From: Lucifuga dentata
Lineage: Eukaryota; Chordata; Actinopteri; Ophidiiformes; Bythitidae
NCBI GenBank assembly: GCA_014773175.1
Contig: VXCM01000769.1
Location: 20,742-84,741, forward strand
Reading direction: 5' to 3'
DNA: 64,000 nt
In this document: piece by piece, positions 51,210 through 63,376 of the stretch
Layout: each line of letters begins with the position of its first letter
How positions within the stretch are numbered: the first letter of the stretch is position 1
The notes under the pieces: model-generated
The model's input: only the letters and a program-made list of their open reading frames with translations
The model's database searches: none
What the model was told of the DNA's origin: nothing
Program-made: the position numbers and the translations under genes

Positions 51210-53599
51210 AGAAGAACAGAGAATTTTTCCTCTTTCAGCAGAGAAATATGAAAACAGCTTACAGCTCACCTCTCCGCTTCCAAGACTTCCTATCATTTTG
51301 AAAATGCACTAATTATTAATTTCTGGTGTGTTAGTCAAGAAGTATTCACCCTGAACCAACTTTTCTGCTCTGGTTTCACATTCAGGCAGGTTTTTGATAA
51401 ATACAACACACGGACCAGATCATTTTTGCCTCATCCAAATAAAAGTCGTGAAAATGCTGTTCAAAGCAACTTTGGGACAGCAGGCTTGGCTGACGCTGCC
51501 TGGAAGTGACTCATACGTCGACTTTCTCCCCAGAAGGAAACTGTTACACAACACGCAGCGTAGACCCGCTCATAAAAAAGAAGACTCACATTTTGTCCAC
51601 ATTTGGGTTTGACTTTGATAAGTAGATGAAAAAAAAAAGGATCGCTGACTGTGGCTTTGATGACCTGGACACTAACTTCACCTCGGCCTTTAAAGCGGTC
51701 CATATGAGCGCGGCCTACCGTGTCTTTTGGCAAGCTTTTGTTTCCAGTGTGGCAGCTGCTGCTCGCTCGTCTGGCACCTCGTTCTTTGCTAACTGCCTTC
51801 ACGTGTGCACAGCGACAGCTCAGCATACATAACTTATACTTCATACACACGCTCAAATATGTTCTTTAACACGCTCTGAGGTCCGTGTATGCCGGCTCAA
51901 ATGCACCTCGCCACACGCCACAGACTGAGCCACGTACGCACACACACACACACACACAATTACTAATCTGGGTTTAGTGGCACAGCGGGAGCGCAGTGGT
52001 CTTTGCGTGGCTTTATTAGCTGGGGCGGGGCAGAGAGAGGTGATGGTCGAGCGAGAGATGGAAGGATGCAGGGAGGGAGAGAGNTGGGGGGGTTTGGAGG
52101 GAGTCCCACCAGGTGCTAATAGATTTCCTGCAGCTTTGAAAGGTTTGGTGGAGCTGGTCTCCTGGAATGGAGTTGGGTTTCATCTGTGGCAAATTACCCG
52201 GACCGAGGTTTGACCTCCCCTCAACAACACACACCCCAGACACACGCCTGTGACACACTTTCCAACACACACACACACACCTCACAACAGAGGTAGAAAG
52301 TAACTAGGTACAATTACTACTAAGTGCTGTACTTACATGCAGTTTTGAGGCGAGGTATTTCTATTTTGTATGATTATTTCCAATTCTGGAAAAGATTTAC
52401 CTCTATATTTCAGAGGAAAATGTTTTACTTTTTACTTCAGTATGTTAGTTACGTTAATTTGCAGATCTTTAAATTTATTTAGTGATAATAAAAAAAAAGA
52501 TATTGCTGCTGTTAGGTTAAATCTGTCTCTCTCTCTCTCTCTCACTCACTCACTCACTCACACACACACACCTGCGGTGAATGAGGCACTCCCCTTGTCT
52601 GTTTGCACGCTTGTAATTTCTCCTCCACATGTGTGTGTGGGTGGTGTGTGTTTGCGTGAGTGGTCCAGGCTGAAGATGAGGGTTTGTAAATGAGTCAGCG
52701 CAGTCACCTTTGGCTGTGTATGTGTGTGTGTGTGTGTTTATACACACATAAAACAACAAATCTTTGTGTGTGCTGGTAAGCAGCTTCAAGTCTGTGGCCA
52801 TATTTTTTTATCTGTATGTATATGAGTATGTGTTTGATTCTGTATTCTGGGCTCCAAGTGTGTGTGCAGCAGCTGTGCAGCAGCTCTGGAGTTTTAGCCT
52901 GAGCCAGCCACAGTAAACAGAGCTTGTTGTGTCAGAGAATCTCTATCTGGACCAGAGGCAGATCTGTCTTGTATGTGTGTGTGTGTGTGTATGTGTGTGT
53001 GTGTGTGCCAGACCTTGGCACTTAATCACACACACACCAGTTATTACATACTGTTGAAATGCTGACATGCTTCCCTGAACACACACCTGGAGCTCTGAGC
53101 AGAGGAAGTAACTCACAGTTTAGTGGTGTAAGAGCTTTCCGCCTGTGTTATGTGACTGGCTGGTTAATAATCTCACTGATATGTGTGTTTCTGCCTGTCA
53201 GGGTTATACAGTATGGACGACCAACTGTTTGTCAGGCTGTGTGAGTCATTGTTCATGAGTCTGATCACTAATTGTTCTGTTTGGTCTTTCAGACTGTCTG
53301 CTTTATGTTATTCAGTAAGGAAATCAGGCAGTGAGTTGGTTAAATTTATTAAATTTATCATCCTGTTAATGTATTAAAATGTGATCTGTATCCACATAGA
53401 AGTTATCGATAAGGAAAAACATATTTAAATCAAAGGTGTAAATGAGCTCAGAACACATTCTGACCGGAATATAATCAGATCTCATCCCAGCTAGCTCAGT
53501 ATAAATGCAATCTGTACAACATCTGGACACATTTGTGAAATAAAATGCCGAACAAAGTTGAAAACCTCATCCTATGCCATCTTCCTCTTCACTCTTGTT
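51210..53599. other. Intergenic region, part 2
   Basis: No gene recognised. Rich in CA/GT and CT microsatellites (51938-51958, 52527-52572, 52714-52737, 52973-53006). An AAGTA-type repeat relic lies at 52286-52470, and N 52084 has no clear flanking duplicate. Confidence 0.65.
52286..52470 (+). repeat. Relic of dispersed AAGTA-type teleost repeat
   Basis: GTAGAAAGTAACTAGGTACA, GCTGTACTTACATGCAGTTT, TTTGAGGCGAGGTATTTC and ATTTCAGAGGAAAATGTT match a widespread fish repeat of unknown class in the same order. Confidence 0.45.
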
Positions 53600-54175
53600 A
53601 ATAAAGTTTTTTAGGCTAAGCTAGGCTTTTAACTCGCTCCAGAAGAAGTGACCATATTAGTCTGATTCTTGCTGGCCTTCACTGGCTGCCTGTTAGCTTT
53701 AGGATTGATTTTAAGGTTTTATTGATTGTTTTTAAACCTTCTTCTAATCTTTTAATTTGCTATAAGCCTGATTGCTGTCTGAGATTCTCTGGCAAAAATC
53801 TCTTGGCAGTTCCTAGATGTTGTCACGTCTCTAAAAGTGACCGGGCCTTTTACCGGAGGATCTCAGAGTGGCTAACTCAGTGTCTTCTTTTAAAACTCTG
53901 CTGAAAACTTAATTTTACTGTAAGGCTTTTAATTGATCCCTAATAATTTGTTAATTAATTTTACAAGTTCTATCCTGTATTATTATTTTTTTGTATTACA
54001 ATTTCATTTGTCTTGTGCACTATTGTCTGCTTTGTTATCACCTTGTAACTCTAATATTATTACTATTGTGTGTTAAACTTGACTACTGTTAAGCACTTTC
54101 TAACTCTGTTGTGAAAGGTGCTATATAAATAAAGTTATTATTGTTATTATTATTAATATTATTATTATTATTTTG
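53600..54175 (+). mobile_element. 5'-truncated non-LTR retrotransposon (LINE) 3' end
   Basis: An open frame at 53632-53904 encodes the C-terminal tail typical of fish LINE ORF2 (RRSDHISLILAGLHWLPV, FRIDFKVLLIVFK, VPRCC, SDRAF). A 3' UTR follows, ending in GTGCTATATAAATAAAGTTA and a TTA-repeat tail. Clade (L2-like or Rex1-like) is uncertain; inactive because the reverse transcriptase core is missing. Confidence 0.75.
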
Positions 54176-56960
54176 GATCGGCAGTTACGACTTGCCATTA
54201 ATAGGTACTTGCAGCTGGAATGTGGAGTGATGATCCACATTAAAAAGTTATTAGTCATTTCAAAAAATGGATGAAACTCATAAATGCAGCAAAGAGGAAA
54301 TGCTTTAACAGTGTAACGACTCGCCTACAGAGATTAGATCACCATGCATGCAAAGTCCAATAACGAAAAGTATTTTAATTCAAGGTCTAATATGACTTCA
54401 AATGTCATTATCCAGATAATGTATCCGTGTGCAGAGATCGCATTTAATGCAAGGTGTAACTGGAGACTCCTGTGAGTAGATAAGAAAGGACAGGCAACAA
54501 TCACAGCATTGGTAACTCAGTGTTCATGACTGATTCATGCTGCATCAGCGCTTTGTCAACACATTATCCTGTGTCAAAGGACTTCCTTCAATCCCACATG
54601 AAAACAGGCTTTTGCTGAGCCAGCAAATATGTTTTTAGAATTGTCGTCAATCTCCAAGAGTAGATGATTTTTCTTTATGAATTTAAGCATTTTTCACTTT
54701 CCTGTTCAGGCATCATCCTTTAAAGACAAAGTTTTGACAGCTTGTTTCTTTTTCATGTCAAGCCTGGCTGCAAATCTCTCAAAGCGCTTCTCTGTTTTCT
54801 CTTCTCCTCTCCGCTGCTCTCCCCTGAGGTAAGGACCACTCACATTTCCAGTCAAGGACAGCTGATACAAAACCATGGGCGACGCCGGTGATTCAAAAAC
54901 CACATCGAGCTTTCTGACCTGGTCACTGCACGGCCCGATGAGGGAGGCCGGTCCACATCTGCCCCGGGTATTTTTCAGACGGGGCCTCCACTTCAGACTC
55001 ACTTTCTCTCTGGCCAAAAACATGAAAGAAACATGAAACACCAACGCGACCAGACTGCAGCAATTACAACAAAATGAATGCATAAACAACCGGAAGATGA
55101 GTCACAAAGTAACAGCGAAACTGATGGAATGATGCAGAGATGATGGAGCAGGTGGAGGATATTTGAAACTTTAGATTAGGAAAAAATGTGACGATGCCAA
55201 GTTAATTGTGTAAACATCCATCATTTCCCGGGTTTCAGGTGGTCTTCATTTGGAGATGGCAAGTTGCATAAGGCCGTGTAAATGATTTATTTTTAGTAAT
55301 TTTCACTGGCAAAGCGCTGTCTTTGTCAAAATCTGAACATTTCACTTCTTAGCAAGGAGAATTCCATGCTTGGATACATGTATCTATCACTGACACTGAC
55401 TACATTCTAGAACTTGTCAGTTTTCATTTCCTGCATATCCCAGAATGCCTTTCAACACCCAGAAATGGGTTCAATCTTCATCATTCAGAACATTTAGGCA
55501 GTCAGAGCAACGGCAAAAGTGATAGATAGCATAAATAAAAAGAGAACAAGGTATTCCAAAAGGCAAAATGTCTTTTACATTATGGTTTGTTGAGATTTCT
55601 TGCTTTTAATTTTTCAAGTAGCAATTTCAAATTCCTTTTCCAGCCACCATGACTCACCGCACCTAATGACACACAGCATAATTTAATGATAGACATTCAA
55701 CCAATCACGCTATTCATCTTCCCATGTGAGCTGTTGATGGTCCCCAGGAAACCGCACACGAGTGAACCATAGTCCACTGACATGAGAATGCTTTTTTAAA
55801 ACCGCACCTGGATTCCTCAACAGCTTTCACACTTCACAAATCCTACCAGATTGTTGAGGCAAAAATCTCCTCTCCAACAGACCCAAGTGTAAAACCAGAT
55901 TTAGTTTGAGTTTTTTTCTTCTTAAAGAATAATATGTCAGGATCGAGAGTCCAGAGTTCAGGGACAGTTTCTTATCTCAGAGTTGGAAAATGTTCAAGAA
56001 TCACTCACAGCTTCCCTTATGGTTATCAAATTCATTATAATGTTAAAAGCAGAAATGATTTCATATCAGCACCCTGATTCAGATGATAAATATTCTGTAG
56101 GACCGGATGTTACTGTCAGTGTTCCCCTTTTACATAAACTACGCTGCATTTTTCTTGCTCGGATACGTTATAACCATGTTTTTCTTCTGAAGCTACAGGC
56201 TGGGACTACCTGGAGCTTTGCTTTGCTTTTGTATACACGATGAAGGAATGTCATACTTTAACTGTAATCTCCTTCATGTTAATCTAATATCTACAGATTA
56301 AAATAAGAACATAAGAAGTTTCATGCAGTGGACCGTTGCCTGAGGGTACAGACCATCTGTCTAACAGAAGTACAGTGAAAACAGACGTTTTGTGGAGGAA
56401 GAACAAGATATGCTAAAGATATCAACCTCAGCTTCCCTGAAATGGAATCCCCTCATGCGTTCTAACTATAACAAGTTAGCCTGTGCCATATATTGTAAAT
56501 GTCTTTATGAGGTGTTTGCAAATTAAATAATAGGATAGAAGCGTCATACAAATGTCTTCTGTAAACACAATATCATGATAATTATCTCTAAAATTACACA
56601 GAAGAGTTGAAAGACAAACCAAAACCTCAACAATGTCTTGGTGGTCTCATCCTTTTTCTTTGTTGTCAAGTTGAGGTTCCGCATGTAATTTTTTCCAACC
56701 GCAAACCACAAAGTTTTTCTTTCTTCCAAACAGCCATGTGCCTACTGGTTACTTTGTAGCCTGCATCTGTTCAAAAACAAAACTTTCTCTGACGGTTTCA
56801 ACACGTTCTGTGTCGGGACAATCTTCTCTTCATCTGCAGATCAGTTATAGAATCGCTCCCACAAGTGGCAGGGAGAATGCAGAAGTCATATCTGTCTCAT
56901 CTTATGTGGTGTGGAATGTATGAGTAAGCGTGAAGACAGAAAGAGCGTTTTGTCTGGGAG

Positions 56961-56999
<39 letters not shown>

Positions 57000-57018
57000 T
57001 GTAAATGTAGTGGTGAGN

Positions 57019-57062
<44 letters not shown>

Positions 57063-57214
57063 TGTAAATGTAGTGGTGAGCTTTGTGATTGTTCCTGGTG
57101 AAGCATATCCATTTTTAGGAAGCACACACGTTACATCTGCTGCGCAAACGGCCCAGTTTGGAAAAACAAACGTGTTGGTGTAGCAAGAGGACCGGTAATA
57201 CAAATGTAATTATT
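54176..57214. other. Intergenic region, part 3
   Basis: AT-rich sequence with no gene or clear repeat except a CA microsatellite duplicated around N 57018 (56963-57080). Confidence 0.6.
56963..57080. repeat. CA microsatellite duplicated around N 57018 (assembly artefact)
   Basis: The same AGCACACA...GTGGTGAG unit appears on both sides of the N with different CA counts, so the repeat length in the genome is unresolved. Confidence 0.8.
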
Positions 57215-57928
57215 TACACTACAGTTCAAAAGTTTGGAGTCCAGAATTTTTTAGGCATGCGATAGACACTTTTATTCATGCTGGTAGCATTAAATCAACC
57301 ACAAACCATGTCAACACTCTTCCAGTCAGGGTTGGATTGGGATCCTAATTTTTTTTTTACCAGGACTTTTAAGGTGTCTGGGGGTGGGGGTAGGTAGGTT
57401 TAGGATGGCAAATAAGTCCATAATTGTCTGCTGTTTCTCCGTGCCACCCTTTCTCTTCATCTCTAAGCAGCAAAAATAAAATTATGAAAGAAAAAAAAAG
57501 TTTGCTTAGTTTAAGTTAATTTTAATTAATTATTGTGCAGTGCAAAGGCCACCCACCGGTCCACCAATGGCTGTGGCCCACCAGGTAAAGTCCCGCCTCT
57601 ACCGACAGCCAATCCGACCCTACTTCCAGTCATCACCATCTAATGTCTCTGTTCTTTTGCTCATTTTAACCTTTCTCTTTATCAGATTTCAGATATGGCT
57701 TTTTCTTTGAAGCTCTATCTTTCAGGCCAACATGCTGGAGTTGGCCTTTCTCTGTTGCAGATGACATTTGTATTTGATGTGTTATTAAAGGAAGCAGCCA
57801 ATGAGGATAGTAAAGAGTCTATCTCTCAAACTAGCCTCTGATGTTCTTATCCTGTTGATCAAAAGCATCAATTTCTATCAAAAACATGAACATTTCTGAG
57901 TGATTTCAAACTTTTGAACACTGGTTTA
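57215..57928 (-). mobile_element. Tc1/mariner relic, interrupted by a hAT element
   Basis: Terminal inverted repeats TACACTACAGTTCAAAAGTT and (right end, inverted) TAAACCAGTGTTCAAAAGTT. The interior (GATATGGCTTTTTCTTTG, ACATGAACATTTCTGAGTGA) matches a familiar fish Tc1-like element; most of the transposase is deleted. The coding sense, where left, would be minus. Confidence 0.75.
57327..57622. mobile_element. Non-autonomous hAT element nested in Tc1 relic
   Basis: 296 bp with inverted ends CAGGGTTGGATTGG and TAGGGTCGGATTGG, flanked on both sides by the identical 8-bp target-site duplication CTTCCAGT (57319-57326 and 57623-57630). TIR type and 8-bp TSD are hAT hallmarks. Confidence 0.88.
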
Positions 57929-60679
57929 CATAATAAACCTCTCCATGTTTACTCTAATGGGTGTTTCTTAAAGGGACTTCTGCCAGATATCAATCATTGA
58001 TGGAGGCCAGAGACTCAGGATAACAATCAAAAACACAACAGGACAACCTCTCAGCATAAATAACTGGGTCATCTTGTTACCAGACGCAAAATCCAGAAGC
58101 ACTGGCAGGAAATCCATGGTGTGCTGTTGACATCACAACTCATCTATGACAGACAAGGAATAACACTTTTGGAGAGGAACAGTTTGGAAAAAGTGTGTAG
58201 TCCAAGGAAGACTGGTCGTGTCACTGGAAAAACACAAAGTTTTAGAGCAACAGTAAATCTTTCATACAATAGTCATTGCAAAATATGCTAAAGAGGAGCT
58301 CAAAAGTCAAAATCCATGTGATTTCATTGGACTGAATTATAATATTGGTGAATTATTTTGATTTATTTATATTTTGCAATATCTAGTCCTATATATCTTA
58401 ATAAACTAATAAATTTAAATGAAGCTTTGGTATCGCTGTAACAATTCCTGTCACAGTGTCTGTAAAATAGGTAATTTCATATTATTGGTCTCTGTATAGT
58501 CATTCACCAGCTGTGCTACCAACAATAAAGACCATTTATTATTAAAAATAAATACTAAAGGCATTCTAATTGGTCTCATTTCAAATGTCCCCAAGCACCT
58601 AAAGTATTTTAGTCTTCATGGATTTGCAGTATAGCATACCGGACTTCGACTAGTATTTAATGTCTGTAATAAAAGAGTAAAATGAGCCTGTAGTTTGTCT
58701 TTGGGGAGCAGTGAGGAATAGTGGCGAATCTGGACTTGAGCACAGCTGGTTTCAGGTTCAAGCATAAAGCTGACTGCACTAACAAGAAAGTCACTTACCA
58801 TTTGATCAACATACAACAGGGAAAACAAAAATTACTGTACATTTATGACCAGAGGCAGATTATAGGTCATTCCTAATGGACGTGTCCTCGAGCCAAATTC
58901 AATGTCGTGGAGCGATATGGCCAAGCCTACGCCTCCCTTGTTTCTTTTCCTGGACATTATTGATGTTGGCTAGACACTGGGATAGCAGACTTGGGGTGCT
59001 TCCTTTTCATTCTCACACACATTTGGATGGGAACTGCGTGCTGGCAATGTGATAGATGTTAGTAACAGTAACCTGATCCACCGCGGAAAAACATATTTCC
59101 AAGAAAAGGACGTCAAGTTAACACCACGCAACAAATATTAATCATAAACTTTTATTCTGAATATACCTTATTCGCACATGAATAAACACATTTCTTCTCC
59201 AGGATTATAAACATTGTTCTTTTTTTCTTTTGGTTTTGTACAAATTTTTACACAGCTGATTCTGGAGAATCAGGTTCCACTAAAGTGTAGCATATTAAAA
59301 CACAATTGAGGAGATTGACAGAGAGGCCCTTCAAGACCCTGCCAAAACTCTGTCTGGCAAGACTTGACGGACACATCCATCATTGGACTGCCTTGTAACC
59401 AAAGGCAGTGAAAGACTGACAGGCTGGACAATCATCTGCCAAACAGTGGCAGGGAACAGACACAACACACATTTAAGCAGTCCTCAAGATTCCAGAAATA
59501 AAAAGGCCAACCCACACGATCCACACAGAAAGCACCAACAGAATCAAAAACACTTCATACCACATCGATAGTATATTATTCCTGAGGTGACAGCATCTTA
59601 TTTTAGCACTTAAGAGTAGCACAGAACATGTGACGACTATGGAGCTCTCAGTCTTTCTCTAATGTTCTTGGTATGTTCCTAGAAAGTTTCAGCCCGAGCA
59701 TTTCAGGCAGTACATATTCCCACTCATATCTATACAATATACCTCTGCACTCCAAGTGACTTAATGAGGGTTAATCATAAATGGCTCCAACCAATCAGAC
59801 AAAGTGAGTAGCGCATTCAAACACTGCACTGTCCAATCAGGTTGCTCCAGCACTCAGATGAGGGCGGAGCCAAATGCTGTCTCCCCAAGATAAAGGCAGT
59901 TAATAGCTGATCATACCTTATCATATCAGAAATGCTTGATAGCCAGATTACTATGCTTCCCAACAATACACACTTAAGCAGGAGCACACCAGATATGATT
60001 TTTCAAATTGCCAGCCACTAGCATGCAGCACAGGGAAAAAACGTTTTCTCAGACTTACAATTTGCCTTTAACTTTGCATAAACGTTAAATCATGATAACA
60101 GGTTTCTCCACAAGAGAATAAGAGAGTCATATGGCACTTGATATTGTTGAGCGTTAGTAAATAAGGAGCAGAAATACCAGTGTGTTAGTTTTGCCACGTT
60201 TCAGTTTGATAATTAAAGACAGAGGAAAACATGAAAGTAGAAAGTTCACCTCAGAACACTTGGAAAATTACTGATGTTATAGTGCTGGGGGGTTTGACAG
60301 AAACTCCCCAGTGCTGTAACATGCAGGGGTTTGACTATGAGCCATTTCTTGATCTGATTTGGGGTGTGATGCAAGTAATTGCAATAATTTGATATATCCC
60401 AACTGTCACAAGAAGGAGAGACGCGTGTTACAGCGGAAATGTGGCCCGCACAGTTTAATTCCATGGTTTCCATCTTCACACAAACTCAACTATGTGGTTT
60501 ACTTCAAACACATGTCGGTGTTGCCAGAAATGATATGTTAAAGTGTCTGACATCACAACAGCTACTGTTTAACCAAGTGTTACAAACAGTCTGTATACCA
60601 GTTATTGAAACTTATGATTGTCAGTTCTTGCCCGGAAACAATGCAAGTCTGAATAATTATTAAGTTCTCCAAATAATCA
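57929..60679. other. Intergenic region, part 4
   Basis: No gene or obvious repeat; only short ORFs without recognisable similarity. Could include distal 3' UTR of cacna2d1. Confidence 0.5.
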
Positions 60680-61253
60680 TTAAAGGACCATACTGGACAT
60701 TTTGCATGTTTGAGCCTAATATATTCAAGTTTCATACGTTATGTTACTGACAATCATTTCCCAAAGGATAAAACTGTATTTCAGCTTTCCTGATATTTTG
60801 CAAAATCTCTTAATCTTTCAAAATCAAATATTCAAGCGATACACCCACCTTAAAAATCCATGTTTCTCCTGCTAATAGTTATGCAGCCTTATGAAGTCAC
60901 ACTTGTTTAAATTTTTCAATAAACTATATTCCCCAGTGGAGACATACATTCACTCCACTTTTTTTTACTGCGTTTAAATGCTAAAATTACAAAACTTCGA
61001 AAAAACCTGAATATACATGTTGTTTGTGATGATGGATTACCTATCCCAAGAACGTTTCAAGTATCAACAAGTTGATTTTAATAGCGTACCAGAATGAACA
61101 GAAACCAATGGTGGTCTGGAAGATGGGGGGAAAAAAATGTTTTAAATCAACGTTCCAGTAGTATGCTTTGGAAATGTTTGTCAGTAACTTTATGTGAATG
61201 AAAATTGAACATATTAGGCTCAAACATGCAAACTGGCTGGTATGGTCCTTTAA
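60680..61253 (+). mobile_element. TTAA MITE, copy 3 (best preserved)
   Basis: 574 bp bounded by TTAA on both sides. Terminal inverted repeats of about 45 bp start AGGACCATACTGG / AGGACCATACCAG and share GCATGTTTGAGCCTAATA. No transposase frame. TTAA ends suggest a piggyBac-like mobiliser, which is inference. Confidence 0.8.
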
Positions 61254-61830
61254 GCTAGTGCATGTCACTTTGAAGCAAAGACTTAAGAACATTTTTCTCA
61301 TGGATTGAGTTTGATTTTTTGAAGAACTGCACCCATGGGGTAAAGCTTGTTTGCCTTCCCCGATTCTTTCCTGCATAATAGAAATGATCTCTCTAATCCT
61401 GACTAAAGCTAACAAGAAAATACAGCAAGTCATTTTCTGTATTGTATTTAATTTTTTTTGCATTGTTTTGTTTTTTTGATGTATTTGTAAATTTTCATCC
61501 TGAATTTAAAGGTGGTAGGTCTGATTTTAATCCTCAGTGAGATCACTATTATTGCATTGGCATTTGGCAAAGCTACATTACGAGTGCAGAACTGGTCCTG
61601 AAAAATTCATAATTTCTTTATTACTTGGCAATTTTCTTTCACTCTAAAGGAACTGGGTGGCTGATTTGTCAATTCCGAAAATAAATTTGTTGATATGACT
61701 GCACTGCACTTGAGTAAGAATCTTTGATGTAAATTATTACTAAATAATCTGCAAATTTCCACTTACCTATTAGGTATTTTTCATGCATGTGACAAAAAAG
61801 GCACACAACTTGAAATAAGTTCATGTCTCT

Positions 61831-61869
61831 CACACACACACAGACACACACACACAGACACACACACAC
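61831..61869. repeat. (CA)n microsatellite, interrupted
   Basis: CA units with two GACA interruptions. Confidence 0.9.
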
Positions 61870-62950
61870 TAGCAGTATACAGAATAACAAACAACAAGGT
61901 GAAACCGCACTATTATACAAAGAGATGGAGACTATTCTACAGTCAGGAGAATTACTGTATATTAAGCATATGTAAAAAAAAAAAAAAAATTAAATTAAAT
62001 CGTTGAATTATAGAAAGTAGTCATTTGTTTAATAAATACACCACTTTCCTTCCTTTTGACCAAAATGTAAAATACAAATTTTTATATCCCCATTGATTCT
62101 CAATAGTTGTGTATTGGTGGCAATAAAACAAACAGTATCATGCTGTCCTGACACTCTATTCAAAAATAATATCCAATAAATAGTCAGATAAATATTACAC
62201 TTCTTTCCATTCAACAGCCACTGCCTACAAAGCTAAAGAGTTCACAGTCCACATGGCACGAGAGATTTTTTTTCTGGTTTATGTGCACTATGGCAACAAA
62301 GTTTTCATTGGGGCAATCCAAGACCAAGGCGGGAAATCCAGATCCATTTTCTAATCCTGTTCAGAGGATCGAGGGTCAAAGATGAAATCCTTACACAGAA
62401 ACAGGTGGTCGGTGGAAGCTGAAGAGTTGGTTTATGTGCACAAACATAACAATCAACGTGATTTTCACATTGCAAAATTCTATATGAGCCAAAAGTAAAG
62501 ATGCTGCATTGTTATTAACCTAAAAGTCAGTCACAGAGAGACAATATTAGTAACAGCAACCTGAAATTGAAGGGCAGGAGGAGAATTTGGCATCTCCTAC
62601 TGCAACCTCACCCATAAAACAGCAAATACCTAATAACTATCCACTGCAAATTGGTTGAAAATAAATGGTTTGAATAACACAATGTGTTGTTTTTGGCAGT
62701 GTTGAGTAAAACTGCTCAGCAGGTCCCCCTACTTGTTTTAGATCTCCTGCTGACACTTTAAGGCAGTCGCATCTTTATTCTCATCGAGCCAGAAAAAGTT
62801 CAGAAGTCGCAAATCAATATTCACCTCGTTTCCTCTAATCTCAGATGACGGGGACCAGTGGAGGGATGAAGGGTGGTCAAATGCCAAGTTCTTGCTTATT
62901 ATTCAAATTCTGTGTCACTTGTACTCTCACTCCAAATGAAATTACACTGA

Positions 62951-63079
62951 GAAACCCCTGAAAATTAAAGTACAAAAAAAAAACAAAAACAGAACCAGCA
63001 GGATGAGGGATCACNGAAACCCCTGAAAATTAAAGTACAAAAAAAAAACAAAAACAGAACCAGCAGGATGAGGGATCAC
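62951..63079. repeat. 64-bp exact duplicate around N 63015 (assembly artefact)
   Basis: 62951-63014 equals 63016-63079; unmerged contig overlap in the presumed 3' UTR. Confidence 0.85.
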
Positions 63080-63188
63080 AGGGTTTTTGTTTTGTGTTTG
63101 TTTTGTTTCTCATCAGGCATTCGTCATTTAGGTTGCCATGTCAAGGATACAGAGGGACAGAGAGGGTCTGACTAGAAGAGGTCAGAGG

Positions 63189-63376
63189 TCATGACAGAAC
63201 GGCGTACTGTCTGGAGTCAGTCAGAACCCACAGCAGCACCAGCTGGACGGCCACCATTAGACACAGCGAGGGACTCAGGCTGGATGCCCCGCCACAGTCA
63301 GGGTNAGCTGGACGGCCACCATTAGACACAGCGAGGGACTCAGGCTGGATGCCCCGCCACAGTCAGGGTCCGCCTC
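63189..63376 (-). CDS. cacna2d1: cacna2d1 last coding exon (alpha2/delta subunit C-terminus), disrupted by assembly duplicate
   Basis: Auxiliary alpha2/delta subunit of voltage-gated calcium channels, extracellular and membrane/GPI-anchored through its C-terminus. After acceptor CCACACCAG the exon reads EADPDCGGASSLSPSLCLMV and then AVQLVLLWVLTDSRQYAVLS with a TGA stop at 63189-63191. The CGG motif and hydrophobic tail fit the alpha2/delta-1 C-terminal anchor signal as I recall it, and the tandem position after hgf is the vertebrate arrangement. The exon is broken by an artefact: 63241-63304 is repeated exactly at 63306-63369 around N 63305, adding 65 bases and a frameshift. Read with one copy, it is intact. 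A paralogue (1a/1b) cannot be distinguished. Confidence 0.78.
63241..63369. repeat. 64-bp exact duplicate around N 63305, inside cacna2d1 exon (assembly artefact)
   Basis: 63241-63304 equals 63306-63369. The gene model is only correct if one copy plus the N is removed. Confidence 0.9.

Larger units (their letters stand above)
61254..63188 (-). other. Probable cacna2d1 3' UTR and flank
   Basis: Downstream of the cacna2d1 stop. A candidate AATAAA on the minus strand lies at 62774-62779. Contains a CA microsatellite (61831-61869), a poly-A run near 61976 and a 64-bp assembly duplicate (62951-63079). UTR length is unknown. Confidence 0.4.

Noticed and set aside
61041..61463. 140-codon minus-strand open frame
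   Set aside because: Its right half overlaps the TTAA MITE and the protein has no recognisable feature.
43937..63188. Additional protein-coding gene between hgf and cacna2d1
   Set aside because: No set of exon-like blocks with splice sites and recognisable protein similarity was found; only short random frames and repeat remains.
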